Program-made: the position numbers and the translations under genes
The notes under the pieces: generated by a model
The model's database searches: none
The model's input: the letters and a program-made list of their open reading frames with translations, nothing else
What the model was told of the DNA's origin: nothing
Assembly: GCA_045636865.1 (NCBI GenBank)
Contig: JAZTYJ010000017.1
Span: 6,469 to 70,468 of the forward strand
Origin: SIG480 sp045636865
Lineage (GTDB): Bacteria > Bacillota > Clostridia > Oscillospirales > JAAYXM01
DNA length: 64,000 nucleotides
Direction: 5' to 3'
In this document: in pieces, positions 51,206-59,882 of the stretch
Layout: every line of letters begins with the position of its first letter
Numbering within the stretch: position 1 is the first letter of the stretch

Positions 51206-51994
51206 TTGAAGATTATAGATTCACACGCACATATTTTTCCGCAGAAGATATCGAAAAAGGCAAGTGGCGCAATAGGAGAGTTTTACAATATCAGCATGCA
51301 TCATAACGGAATGGCGCATATCCTTGAAAAACTCTCGAAAGAAGCGGGGATATCAAAAACGTTGGTGTGCTCAACCGCAACAACTCCGCATCAGGTTGAG
51401 GTAATAAACGACTTTATCTATGAAAAATGCAAGCAGTATCCGTCTTTTATCGGAATTGCAACCCTGCACCAGGATATGGAATGCCCGGAAAAGGAAATCG
51501 AGAGGGTGGAAAAACTCGGTCTTTCGGGCATAAAGCTTCATCCGGATTTTCAGAAGCTAAATATTGATGACGAAAAAATGTTTCCTACATACGCACTTCT
51601 TGAGAAGAAGAAACTGCCGGTTCTCTTTCATACGGGGGACGACAGATACGATTTCTCATCACCCGAGCGACTCATAAAGGTTATGGAAAGGTTTCCGGAT
51701 CTTATCTGCATAGCTGCTCATTTCGGCGGATATGCAAGCTGGGATAAGGCAGAGAAGTATCCGAAGAGCAAAAACCTGTATTTTGATACATCGAGCTCAC
51801 TTGATGTGATCGAGAAATCGCAGGCGCTCTCTCTCATCGAAAAATTCGGTGTGAGCCAGTTTATGTTCGGAACGGATTTTCCGATGTGGACTCCGAAGGA
51901 GGAGATAGAAAAGGTTCTCTCCCTCGGATTGTCGGAGAAGGATTACGAGCAGATTTTTTCAAAGAACTTTGAAAGACTTTTCGGTATTAAATAA
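51206..51994 (+). CDS. Amidohydrolase-family TIM-barrel metal hydrolase
   Basis: A 262-aa metal-dependent hydrolase of the amidohydrolase-related type. Metal ligands: IIDSHAHIFP at the start, GIKLHPDFQ, VLFHTGDD, IAAHFGG and the final GTDFPMWTP. It ends with the HYPxxF-like helix YEQIFSKNFERLFGI. Relatives include ACMSD-like decarboxylases and uncharacterised hydrolases; substrate is unknown. The start codon is TTG with AGAGGTG in front. It begins 18 bases after rpoD and precedes tatD, a different metal-hydrolase family. Confidence 0.85.
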   Translation: MKIIDSHAHIFPQKISKKASGAIGEFYNISMHHNGMAHILEKLSKEAGISKTLVCSTATTPHQVEVINDFIYEKCKQYPSFIGIATLHQDMECPEKEIERVEKLGLSGIKLHPDFQKLNIDDEKMFPTYALLEKKKLPVLFHTGDDRYDFSSPERLIKVMERFPDLICIAAHFGGYASWDKAEKYPKSKNLYFDTSSSLDVIEKSQALSLIEKFGVSQFMFGTDFPMWTPKEEIEKVLSLGLSEKDYEQIFSKNFERLFGIK

Positions 51995-52008
51995 TCAGGC
52001 GGTAGAAT

Positions 52009-52770
52009 ATGTATTTTGACACACATGCACACCTCGACGACCGGGCATTTGATGAAGACCGCGACGAGCTCATAGCATCCTTTTGCGATGCGGGAGTTAC
52101 GAGGATTTTAAATGCGGCGGCAAATCTTGAGTCGTCATATGAGACGGTGAAGCTTTGCAAAAAGTATGATTTTATATACGGTGCCGTGGGAGTTCATCCC
52201 GATTCGGCAGATAAGTTCGGTGAGGATACCCTGCAGGAAATAGAAAGGCTTCTTTCCGAAAAAAACATCTGCGCGGTCGGTGAGACAGGGCTTGACTATT
52301 ATTACGATGATATATCGCCCGAGCTTCAGAAAAAGGCATTCAAGGCGCAGGCGGCGCTTGCTTATGAAAGGAAGCTTCCGCTTATTGTTCACGACCGTGA
52401 GGCCCACCGCGACTGTCTTGAGATTTTAAAGAAGTTTCCGGGTATTTCGGCGGTTTACCATTGCTTTTCGGGAAGCCGCGAATATGCATCAGAGCTTTCA
52501 AAACTCGGGTTTTATATGTCGTTTGGCGGTGCAGTAACCTTTAAAAACGCGCGTATGGCTCCCGAGGTTTTAAGGAACATTCCGAAGGAGCGTGTAATGC
52601 TTGAAACGGACTGTCCGTATATGGCACCTGTGCCGCATCGCGGAAAGAGAAATCATCCGGGGTATATACCGCACATCGCAGAGAAAATTGCGGAGTTATG
52701 GGAAATGACACCGGAGGAAGTCGGCAAGATAACAACAGAAAACGCAATAAGATTTTTCGGCATAGAATAG
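52009..52770 (+). CDS. tatD: TatD-family metal-dependent DNase
   Basis: A 253-aa TatD-type hydrolase: YFDTHAHLDDRAFDEDRDEL at the N-terminus, YGAVGVHPDSA, AVGETGLDYYY, LPLIVHDREAH, VYHCFSGSREYA, MLETDCPYMAPVPHRGKRNHP and a final TTENAIRFFGI. These metal-binding residues are all conserved. Family members show 3'-5' DNase activity and act in DNA quality control. It starts 15 bases after the amidohydrolase gene. Confidence 0.95.
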   Translation: MYFDTHAHLDDRAFDEDRDELIASFCDAGVTRILNAAANLESSYETVKLCKKYDFIYGAVGVHPDSADKFGEDTLQEIERLLSEKNICAVGETGLDYYYDDISPELQKKAFKAQAALAYERKLPLIVHDREAHRDCLEILKKFPGISAVYHCFSGSREYASELSKLGFYMSFGGAVTFKNARMAPEVLRNIPKERVMLETDCPYMAPVPHRGKRNHPGYIPHIAEKIAELWEMTPEEVGKITTENAIRFFGIE

Positions 52771-52779
52771 GGGATATAT

Positions 52780-53355
52780 ATGAGTAAGAAAAAATTCAGA
52801 TTCCGCATCGGAATGCGGAACATAAAAACAGCAATCGCGGCAACGCTTTGTGCATTCGTATATTTGTTTATTGACCGCAATCCGACGTTTGCGTGTATCG
52901 GTGCAATTTTCGGCACGGGAAGTGATATGGCGGATTCATGGCTCAATGGCGGCAATCGTCTTTTCGGAACGATTATCGGCGGCTTTATAGGAATGATTCT
53001 TTTCAGAATATACCTGTTTTTAGAGCCGACAGGCGATGTCGGACTTCTCATGATGCCATTTCTTTTCGTCGGTGTTGTGTTTCTTATAATCGCATGTCAG
53101 TTTTTCCGCTGGCCGGGCGGAATTCAGCCGGGAGGCGTTGTGCTCAGCATCATCCTCTTTACGCAGAACGATTCAGCCGCATATATTCCGTACTCGCTCA
53201 ACCGTATGCTTGATACGGCAATAGGTGTCATCGTTGCGCTTTTAATAAACCATTTTCTCCCGAGAGAAAGGCTTGTAAAGATTATGGAAGTTCTCCATCT
53301 TCGCAAAAAGCCGGAAAAGCGCACAGAAGATGTTTCGGAAACAGTAAGCGAATAA
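52780..53355 (+). CDS. Aromatic acid exporter (ArAE/FUSC-like) membrane protein
   Basis: A 191-aa protein with four or five hydrophobic helices: IGMRNIKTAIAATLCAFVYLF, PTFACIGAIFGTGSDMADSW, RLFGTIIGGFIGMILF, GLLMMPFLFVGVVFLIIACQF and LDTAIGVIVALLINHFLP. These match the YgaE/YqjA-like aromatic acid exporter family N-terminal half, as found alone in Firmicutes. The C-terminal tail is short and charged. It starts 10 bases after tatD and ends at a bidirectional terminator. Confidence 0.85.
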   Translation: MSKKKFRFRIGMRNIKTAIAATLCAFVYLFIDRNPTFACIGAIFGTGSDMADSWLNGGNRLFGTIIGGFIGMILFRIYLFLEPTGDVGLLMMPFLFVGVVFLIIACQFFRWPGGIQPGGVVLSIILFTQNDSAAYIPYSLNRMLDTAIGVIVALLINHFLPRERLVKIMEVLHLRKKPEKRTEDVSETVSE

Positions 53356-53359
53356 AGAA

Positions 53360-53390
53360 AAAAGCCTTTCGGAAATTCCGAAAGGCTTTT
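53360..53390. terminator. Bidirectional terminator
   Basis: AAAAGCCTTTCGG-AAATT-CCGAAAGGCTTTT between convergent genes, A-run before and T-run after. Confidence 0.9.
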
Positions 53391-53397
53391 GAAATAT

Positions 53398-53898
53398 CTA
53401 AACCATAAGTCCGCGTGCAACGGTATCAAAATCACGGGAGACACCTGCGCGTGTGCCGGGGAGAATTGTGCAAGTTGCGGTATATGTGTTGTCGCTTGCA
53501 TCATATGTTATCACCGTAACCGTGCTTTCGTTGCAGGAAAATTTTGCGACAAGGCAAGGAATGCCGCTTATGCTGATTTTATCAAACTCAAGAAGCGCGA
53601 TATCGTCGTAGCCCTTGCTTTTGATACGTGAGATAAAGTCGTCCTCGGACATATCGGAAATACCGTCAACCTTTTCTTCGCGCATAATCGTTACGTTGGA
53701 GCCGGTTTCGTCATCCATAATAACAAAGTCGATCTGCGAACCGAGAGAGGACACGTTATACTTTTCGGGATATTTTACCGTATACCCGTTGTCAGAAGAG
53801 TATGTTGCATATTCCGCATCATCAGAAACGCCGTTATCAGAACATCCTGCAATAAAAAGCAGAAAGACAGAAAGCAAAATGCAAATAAGTTTTTTCAT
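53398..53898 (-). CDS. Small lipoprotein (PsbP/DUF1795-like)
   Basis: A 166-aa protein with an N-terminal lipoprotein signal (ICILLSVFLLFIAGCSDNG; lipobox IAGC at about residue 19). After a short acidic spacer the mature part has GYTVKYPEKYNV, VTIMREEKVDGISDMSEDDF and SISGIPCLVAKFS. This is the pattern of PsbP-like or DUF1795 domains, small alpha/beta sandwiches of unknown function common among Clostridia lipoproteins. GGAGG precedes the ATG. It is alone and convergent with the ArAE gene. Confidence 0.75.
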   Translation of the reverse strand: MKKLICILLSVFLLFIAGCSDNGVSDDAEYATYSSDNGYTVKYPEKYNVSSLGSQIDFVIMDDETGSNVTIMREEKVDGISDMSEDDFISRIKSKGYDDIALLEFDKISISGIPCLVAKFSCNESTVTVITYDASDNTYTATCTILPGTRAGVSRDFDTVARGLMV

Positions 53899-54038
53899 AA
53901 TATTTTCCTCCGAAACAAAGATAGAACTATTTTAACAGAAAAAAGGATATAAAACAACAGAGAATATGAAAAAATATTGTAAACTTATATTTTGAAATGA
54001 GCTGCGCACATACTATTGTTAACAGAAAGTTCATTGAT

Positions 54039-54067
54039 TTCATATATTTGCGATGATAAAATATAAT
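54039..54067 (+). promoter_or_regulatory. Possible promoter of the ABC exporter pair
   Basis: TTCATA (54039-54044), 17-base spacer, TATAAT (54062-54067). The -35 is weak. Confidence 0.45.
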
Positions 54068-54099
54068 TATATGGAAAAATAGGAAGAGGAGATATCGGG

Positions 54100-55839
54100 A
54101 TGATAAGAAAATTGCTCTCATCACTCAGAGAATACAAGACACCGGCGATTCTTACGTTCGTTTTTATCATCGGTGAAGTCATATTGGAGTGCATAATCCC
54201 GTTTATTACAGCGAATCTGATGAATCAGATAAAGGCGGGAATAGAAATTCGCGCACTGCTGCAAACGGGCGGACTTCTCATACTCATGGCACTTCTGTCG
54301 CTTGCGTGCGGCGGTATGGCGGGCGTTACTTCCGCAAAAGCATCAGCAGGCTTTGCGAAAAATCTCCGCCGCGACCTTTTTGCAAAAATCCAGAGCTTTT
54401 CATTTGAAAACACCGATAGATTTTCCGTTTCCTCGCTCGTAACCAGAATGACAACGGATATCTCAAATGTGCAGATGTCGTTTATGATGTGCATAAGAAC
54501 GGCCATCCGCTCACCGTTTATGTTTATTTTTTCAATCATAATGTCGTATATAATGGGTGGAAGGCTTGCAACGGTGTTTGTTATTGCAATTCCCATTATT
54601 CTTGTCGGACTTTTTACGGTAAGCCGAAAAGCTATGCCGGCATTTAAAAGAGTTTTCAAGAAATACGATAAACTAAACGAGTCGATAGAAGAGAATGTGC
54701 GCGGAATGCGCGTTGTAAAGGGCTTTTCAAAAGAGGAGTTTGAAAAAGAAAAGTTTTCCCGCGCGGCAGAGGACATTTGTTCCGACTTCACAAAGGCTGA
54801 ACGCATAGTCGCGTTCAATCAGCCGGTTATGCAGGTCTGCCTCTATATAATAATGGTGTTCACTCTCTCGTTCGGCTCATATATGGTAATTTCAAGCCGA
54901 GGTCTTGAAATAGACGTCGGTCAGATTTCGTCTATCCTTACTTACGGAATGCAGATTCTTATGTCGCTTATGATGATTTCGATGATTTATGTTATGATTT
55001 CGATGTCGCTTGAGTCAATGAAGCGAATATATGAGGTTTTCACGGAGGAGTCAAAGATAGTAAACTGCGAAAGCCCGATATACGAGGTAAAGGACGGTTC
55101 TGTTGAGTTTAGGGATGTTGATTTCAAATACTCGGCAGAATCTGAAAAGGCGGCACTTGAGAACGTGAACATAAAGATTGAGTCGGGAATGATGGTCGGA
55201 ATAATCGGAGGCACAGGCTCAAGCAAGTCAACTCTCGTTCAGCTTATTCCGCGTCTGTATGATGCAACTAACGGCGAAGTTTTAGTCGGAGGAGTGAACG
55301 TCAGGGAATATGACCTTGAAACACTTCGCGACAGCGTTGCGATGGTTTTGCAGAAAAATCAGATTTTCTCGGGAACGATATGTGAAAATCTCCGCTGGGG
55401 AAATGCCGATGCGGATATCGAAGAAATCAAGGAAGCCTGCCGCTTTGCCCAGGCTGATGAATTTATATCCTCCTTTCCGGACGGATATGACACGTACATT
55501 GAGCAGGGCGGAACAAACGTATCCGGCGGTCAGAAGCAGAGACTCTGCATAGCAAGAGCCTTCCTCAAAAAGCCGAAGGTTCTTATTCTTGATGACTCAA
55601 CAAGTGCTGTTGATACAAAAACAGACGCAAAAATAAGAGAGGCGTTCCGTGAGTATATCCCCGAAACCACGAAAATCATTATTGCACAGCGAATTTCCTC
55701 TGTTTCGGATGCGGATATGATAATCGTTATGGAAAACGGAAAGATTTCGGATTTCGGAACGCATGATGAGCTTCTTTTGAGAAACGAAATTTACAGAGAG
55801 ATTTATGAAGAACAGAAGGGAGGGCAGGCCGATGAGTAG
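54100..55839 (+). CDS. ABC exporter half-transporter with degenerate ATP site
   Basis: A 579-aa transporter: six transmembrane helices (residues about 15-305) and an ATP-binding domain. Walker A is GGTGSSKSTL (about 366-375) with Ser where the usual Gly precedes the Lys; the signature is VSGGQKQRLC. Walker B is LILDDSTSAVD (about 490-500) with Asp in place of the catalytic Glu, and the switch region is IIAQRISS with Gln before Arg in place of His. So this subunit is the catalytically weak partner of a heterodimer. It overlaps the next gene by 8 bases. Substrate unknown; multidrug or lipid-like cargo is typical. Confidence 0.9.
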   Translation: MIRKLLSSLREYKTPAILTFVFIIGEVILECIIPFITANLMNQIKAGIEIRALLQTGGLLILMALLSLACGGMAGVTSAKASAGFAKNLRRDLFAKIQSFSFENTDRFSVSSLVTRMTTDISNVQMSFMMCIRTAIRSPFMFIFSIIMSYIMGGRLATVFVIAIPIILVGLFTVSRKAMPAFKRVFKKYDKLNESIEENVRGMRVVKGFSKEEFEKEKFSRAAEDICSDFTKAERIVAFNQPVMQVCLYIIMVFTLSFGSYMVISSRGLEIDVGQISSILTYGMQILMSLMMISMIYVMISMSLESMKRIYEVFTEESKIVNCESPIYEVKDGSVEFRDVDFKYSAESEKAALENVNIKIESGMMVGIIGGTGSSKSTLVQLIPRLYDATNGEVLVGGVNVREYDLETLRDSVAMVLQKNQIFSGTICENLRWGNADADIEEIKEACRFAQADEFISSFPDGYDTYIEQGGTNVSGGQKQRLCIARAFLKKPKVLILDDSTSAVDTKTDAKIREAFREYIPETTKIIIAQRISSVSDADMIIVMENGKISDFGTHDELLLRNEIYREIYEEQKGGQADE

Positions 55840-57769
55840 GAAAATGCCACCGGCAAAGGGTAAAAGACCTCCTGCAGATATGCGCACGTTAAAGAGGGTA
55901 ATGGCATCTCTGTTCAAAGAATATCCGAGACTTCTCGTTTCCGTAATCATATGCATAATTATCTCATCGGTAACAGCGGCAGCACCTGCGGTTTTCCAGC
56001 AGCAGATACTTGCCGACATCGGCGTTTTTGCAAGCTCGGGAGACTGGACGGCAGCTTCAAAGGTCATAATTCCAAAGGTGATTCTGCTTGTTATAATGTA
56101 TGTCATCTCGCTTGCGGCGATAACTGTCTATACACAGCTTATGGCAATTATAACGCAGGGATATCTCAATAAGATGAGATGTATGATGTTTCAGAAGATG
56201 CAGAATTTGCCGATAAACTTCTTTGACACAAATAAGCACGGTGACATAATGAGCCGTTACACGAATGACATAGACACCCTGCGGCAGCTCATTTCTCAGG
56301 CGTTACCAACGTTTCTGAGAGCCGGAGTCATTATAGTTTCGGTTCTCGGCATTATGCTCTATTACAGCGCGTGGCTGACGCTTGTAGTCGTTTTCGGTGT
56401 TTTTGTTATGATGCTTGTGACAAAGACAGTCGGAGGCGGAAGTGCGAAGTTCTTTATGCGTCAACAAAAGTCACTCGGAAAGAATGAAGCATACATTCAG
56501 GAGATTATGAATGGTCAGCGTGTTGTCAAGGTTTTCAACCGCGAGGAGACTTGCAGGCAAGAGTTTGATGAGCTCTCGGAAAAGCTTTTCGAGGACAGCT
56601 TCAGGGCGCATTCGTTTGCAAACGTTCTCGGACCGATAATTCAGAATATAGGAAACATCCTCTATGTTGTTATCGCGGTAGTCGGAGGTCTTCTGCTTCT
56701 TGCAAAAGTTCCGAACATCGCTGTGTCGAATCTCGTTGCCGGCGGAATCGGAGTTCTTTCAATCGATATAGTCATCCCGTTTCTGAATATGACAAAGCAG
56801 TTTACGGGAAACGTTAATCAGCTTTCACAGCAGATTAACGCAATAGCAATGGCAAGCGCGGGTGCTTCGAGAATATACGAGCTTGCTGATTCGGAAGCGG
56901 AGACGGACGAGGGATATGTAACGCTTGTCGATGCAAGAATCGGGGAAGATGGAGAAATAACCGAATCGGACGAAAAGACAGGAATCTGGGCATGGCGTTA
57001 TCCGCACAATGACGGTACGGTTACGTATACCAGACTTCGCGGCGATATAGAGATGACCGACGTTGACTTCTCATACGTTGAGGGAAAACAGGTGCTTAAA
57101 AACATAAGTGTGTATGCACGCCCCGGACAGAAAATCGCTTTTGTTGGTGCAACGGGAGCAGGAAAGACTACGATAACAAATCTCTTTAACCGCTTCTATG
57201 ATATTGAGGACGGCAAAATCAGATACGATGGAATAAACATCAATAAGATAAAGAAGAAGGATTTGCGCCGTTCAATGGGGCTTGTTCTTCAGGAAACAAA
57301 TCTCTTCACGGGAACCGTTGCCGAAAACATCCGCTACGGAAAGCTCTCCGCGACGGATGAGGAGGTGCGCGCGGCGGCACGCCTTGCAGGAGCTGACGAT
57401 TTCATAACAAGACTTCCGAAGGGATACGATACGCTGATTACGAATAATGGCGAAAATTTAAGCCAGGGACAGCGTCAGCTTATCGCTATTGCACGTGCGG
57501 CGGTATGCGATCCGCCGGTTATGATTCTTGACGAGGCGACCTCTTCAATCGACACAAGAACAGAGCGGATTGTTCAGCGTGGTATGGATAAGCTTATGGA
57601 GGGCAGAACGGTGTTTGTTATTGCACACCGCCTCTCAACCGTCAAGAATTCCGACGTTATAATGGTTCTTGACCACGGTGAAATCAAGGAGCGCGGCACA
57701 CACGACGAGCTTATCGCCGAAAAGGGGATTTATTATCAGCTCTATACAGGTGCATTCGAGCTTGAATAA
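55832..57769 (+). CDS. ABC exporter half-transporter with canonical ATP site
   Basis: A 645-aa partner: an N-terminal basic extension, six helices and an ATP-binding domain. Walker A GATGAGKTT (about 438), signature LSQGQRQL, Walker B MILDEATSSID with the catalytic Glu, and H-switch VIAHRLST are all canonical. Between the last helix and the ATPase (about residues 350-405) lies an extra segment with WAWRYPHNDGTVTYTRL, also seen in related gut Firmicute exporters as I recall. Together with the preceding gene it forms an asymmetric heterodimer. The ATG overlaps the upstream stop. Confidence 0.9.
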   Translation: MSRKMPPAKGKRPPADMRTLKRVMASLFKEYPRLLVSVIICIIISSVTAAAPAVFQQQILADIGVFASSGDWTAASKVIIPKVILLVIMYVISLAAITVYTQLMAIITQGYLNKMRCMMFQKMQNLPINFFDTNKHGDIMSRYTNDIDTLRQLISQALPTFLRAGVIIVSVLGIMLYYSAWLTLVVVFGVFVMMLVTKTVGGGSAKFFMRQQKSLGKNEAYIQEIMNGQRVVKVFNREETCRQEFDELSEKLFEDSFRAHSFANVLGPIIQNIGNILYVVIAVVGGLLLLAKVPNIAVSNLVAGGIGVLSIDIVIPFLNMTKQFTGNVNQLSQQINAIAMASAGASRIYELADSEAETDEGYVTLVDARIGEDGEITESDEKTGIWAWRYPHNDGTVTYTRLRGDIEMTDVDFSYVEGKQVLKNISVYARPGQKIAFVGATGAGKTTITNLFNRFYDIEDGKIRYDGININKIKKKDLRRSMGLVLQETNLFTGTVAENIRYGKLSATDEEVRAAARLAGADDFITRLPKGYDTLITNNGENLSQGQRQLIAIARAAVCDPPVMILDEATSSIDTRTERIVQRGMDKLMEGRTVFVIAHRLSTVKNSDVIMVLDHGEIKERGTHDELIAEKGIYYQLYTGAFELE

Positions 57770-57774
57770 ACAAA

Positions 57775-57803
57775 AAGCAGTTGGCATATGCCAACTGCTT
57801 TTT
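57775..57803. terminator. Bidirectional terminator with GCATATGC centre
   Basis: AAAAGCAGTTGGCA-TA-TGCCAACTGCTTTT, perfect palindrome between convergent genes. Confidence 0.9.
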
Positions 57804-58683
57804 ATTTGCTTGTGTGAGCTTTTTTGTAATCTGACGGAGATATCCCCGTTTTTGATTTAAAAAGCCTCGAAAAATAATGAACAGAAGAAAAACCAAGCCT
57901 TTCAGATATCTGGGTGAGATTCAGCGCACTTTCGTGTATAAGCCGCTTTGCAAGACCGATTTTCAGCGAAATAAGGTAGTCAATCGGTCCGCAACCGCAA
58001 ACATCTCTGCAGAGCTTTCCGAGTTGCGACGGACTCAGTAAAAGTTCGGAGCATATTTCCTCTGTTGTAAGCGGGCGGTGCATATTATTCTGCAAAAAGG
58101 TTGTGAGAGCCGAAAATTCCTTGTTGAGATTGCTTTTGTTTGTTGTATGTTCCGGAAGCTTGCCGGATAACTTTTCTTCAAACAGTCCGATCAGAAACAG
58201 CTCGGTAAGATTTGCAAGCTTTTGAAGCGAGAAATCTGAACTTTCGTTGCGAAGACACATTCCGCGCTCGTCTGAAATATCTTTTGGCAGTGAGAAGGTA
58301 GCGCGTCCAAGCTCCATAATTTTATAAAGCGAGGACATATGGGTGTCAGAAAGTGGGATAACCGCATTTGCAAATTGCGGAAGAACGCTTGAGGAGGCGG
58401 AAAATGCACAAATATTCACAACCGCTTTTGATGAGACAGACGTGATATGAAAAGAATACGGCGCATAGATAATCAGGTCGCCCGGCTGAAGACAGAAAAG
58501 ACGACCGTCGACGAGAATATTCAGCTCTCCCGACTCCAGATGTAAAAACTCCCAGAAATCGTGCGCCTCACCGTCAGTGCAAAAGTCAGGTGCCGAAATG
58601 TCCTGAAGCTTCCGGCTGAAGACGGAAACGAATTCTTCAATTCTGATGAAGTCTGAAACGGGAGTGCGTTTGAATTTCAGCAT
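57802..58683 (-). CDS. AraC-family transcriptional regulator
   Basis: A 293-aa regulator. The N-terminal cupin (HDFWEFLHLESGELNILVDGRLF, PGDLIIYAPYSFHIT) would bind the ligand. The C-terminal pair of helix-turn-helix motifs is ITEEICSELLLSPSQLGKLCRD-like (TTEEICSELLLSPSQLGKL) and LTQISERLGFSSVHYFSRLFKSKTGISPSDY (cited in part). It is divergent from the Gfo/Idh/MocA gene across 124 bases with repeated sites, so that gene is the likely target. The ligand is probably a sugar or sugar derivative. Confidence 0.93.
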   Translation of the reverse strand: MLKFKRTPVSDFIRIEEFVSVFSRKLQDISAPDFCTDGEAHDFWEFLHLESGELNILVDGRLFCLQPGDLIIYAPYSFHITSVSSKAVVNICAFSASSSVLPQFANAVIPLSDTHMSSLYKIMELGRATFSLPKDISDERGMCLRNESSDFSLQKLANLTELFLIGLFEEKLSGKLPEHTTNKSNLNKEFSALTTFLQNNMHRPLTTEEICSELLLSPSQLGKLCRDVCGCGPIDYLISLKIGLAKRLIHESALNLTQISERLGFSSVHYFSRLFKSKTGISPSDYKKAHTSK

Positions 58684-58700
58684 TATTTCACCTCAAAAAG

Positions 58701-58742
58701 ACAAAATTGTGCAAAACAAATGTCAAATAGTACAAATCAATT
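58701..58742. promoter_or_regulatory. Candidate AraC operator: three ACAAA direct repeats
   Basis: ACAAAATTGT (58701), ACAAATGTCAA (58716) and ACAAATCAATT (58732) start 15 and 16 bases apart. The last one covers the -35 position of the TATAAT at 58758, which lacks a -35 box. This fits an activator-dependent promoter. Confidence 0.5.
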
Positions 58743-58757
58743 CCGATAAATATACTT

Positions 58758-58763
58758 TATAAT
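58758..58763 (+). promoter_or_regulatory. -10 element of the oxidoreductase promoter
   Basis: Perfect TATAAT without a matching -35 hexamer 16-18 bases upstream; activator dependence is inferred. Confidence 0.5.
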
Positions 58764-58807
58764 AATATCATACTCATAAAATTGTCAAGAGGAAGGATCA
58801 ATTTGAA

Positions 58808-59845
58808 ATGAAAAAAATAAGACTTGGCCTGATTGGTTGCGGCGGAATGATGAAACGCCATGCAGAGGGTGTTTCTCTTCTTGAAAACATCGAAATTACC
58901 GCCGTGTGTGACATTGAAATTGACCGCGCAAGGGATGTTGCATCGGTGCTTGATAATCCGTTTGTTACAACGGATTACAAAGAAATGGTGGATTATGTTG
59001 ATGCCGTGCTCGTTGTACTGCCACACCATCTGCATTATCAATGCGGAATGTTTTTTGCCCGTCATAATAAACATATTCTTATGGAAAAGCCGTTGTGCAA
59101 TACGGAAGAGGAATGCTTAAGACTCATTTCGGTATGTGAAGAAAATAATCTGACTTTGATGTGTGCATATCCGGTAAGATACTGGGAGGGAATCAGAAAA
59201 CTCAAGGAAATGGTTGACAGCGGCGATTACGGAAAGATTATGCAGATGTCAATCTGGACAGAACAGCTTACCAAGTTTGATGAGCTTGAGTGGTTTGCAA
59301 CATCATGCCTCGGCGGAGGTCAGCTCTTCTCTCACGGCTGCCACTACATAGATATTCTTATGTGGTTCTGCGGTCGACCTGTTTCGGGCGTGCATTTCGG
59401 AACAAATGTGGGAACACCGTGGATGCTTCGCGAGGGAACAAGCGCGGTTACAATGAAGTTTGAAAATGGGTCCCTCGGTTATCACGGGGCAACGTGGGGT
59501 TCTCGCGGTACGCGTATGGGGACGGATTTTCAGATAATAACCGAAAAGGGAACACTTGAATTTGACTTCGTTTCGGGAGAAGTGAAGGTTTATGATAACG
59601 TTAAAGAGCACATCCCAGGAATGGCTGACAGTGATGCGCAGAAATACAGGGTTGTGTGGAAGAGGGAAAATGCAGCAAGCAAGGAAACACAGCACGAAAT
59701 ATCACATTTTGCCGACTGTATCATAAATAAGAAGAAGCCGGAAACAGACGCGCACAGTGCGCTTGAATCACTCCGCGTTATATGGAAGCTTTACGATGCC
59801 GAGAAGATGGGCATCGTCGCAGACCTTTGCGATATAAACGTATAA
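58808..59845 (+). CDS. Gfo/Idh/MocA-family oxidoreductase
   Basis: A 345-aa NAD(P)-dependent sugar or inositol-type oxidoreductase. Rossmann motif LGLIGCGGMMKRHAEG at residues 5-20; the conserved EKPLCNTEEE supplies the catalytic-site Lys-Pro. The C-terminal domain includes LGGGQLFSHGCHYIDILMWF with the H-x3-D type catalytic pair. It has no signal peptide. Its control by the divergent AraC regulator suggests an inducible sugar pathway. GAGGAAGG lies before the ATG. Exact substrate unknown. Confidence 0.92.
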   Translation: MKKIRLGLIGCGGMMKRHAEGVSLLENIEITAVCDIEIDRARDVASVLDNPFVTTDYKEMVDYVDAVLVVLPHHLHYQCGMFFARHNKHILMEKPLCNTEEECLRLISVCEENNLTLMCAYPVRYWEGIRKLKEMVDSGDYGKIMQMSIWTEQLTKFDELEWFATSCLGGGQLFSHGCHYIDILMWFCGRPVSGVHFGTNVGTPWMLREGTSAVTMKFENGSLGYHGATWGSRGTRMGTDFQIITEKGTLEFDFVSGEVKVYDNVKEHIPGMADSDAQKYRVVWKRENAASKETQHEISHFADCIINKKKPETDAHSALESLRVIWKLYDAEKMGIVADLCDINV

Positions 59846-59848
59846 ACA

Positions 59849-59877
59849 AAAACACTCGGCATATGCCGAGTGTTTTT
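59849..59877. terminator. Bidirectional terminator with GCATATGC centre
   Basis: AAACACTCGGCA-TA-TGCCGAGTGTTT, perfect palindrome between convergent genes. Confidence 0.9.
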
Positions 59878-59882
59878 AAGTT

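Noticed and set aside
54360..54400. Frameshift in the first ABC exporter
   Set aside because: The frame is intact from 54100 to 55839; GSSKST and DDSTSAVD are substitutions typical of a degenerate partner, not errors.
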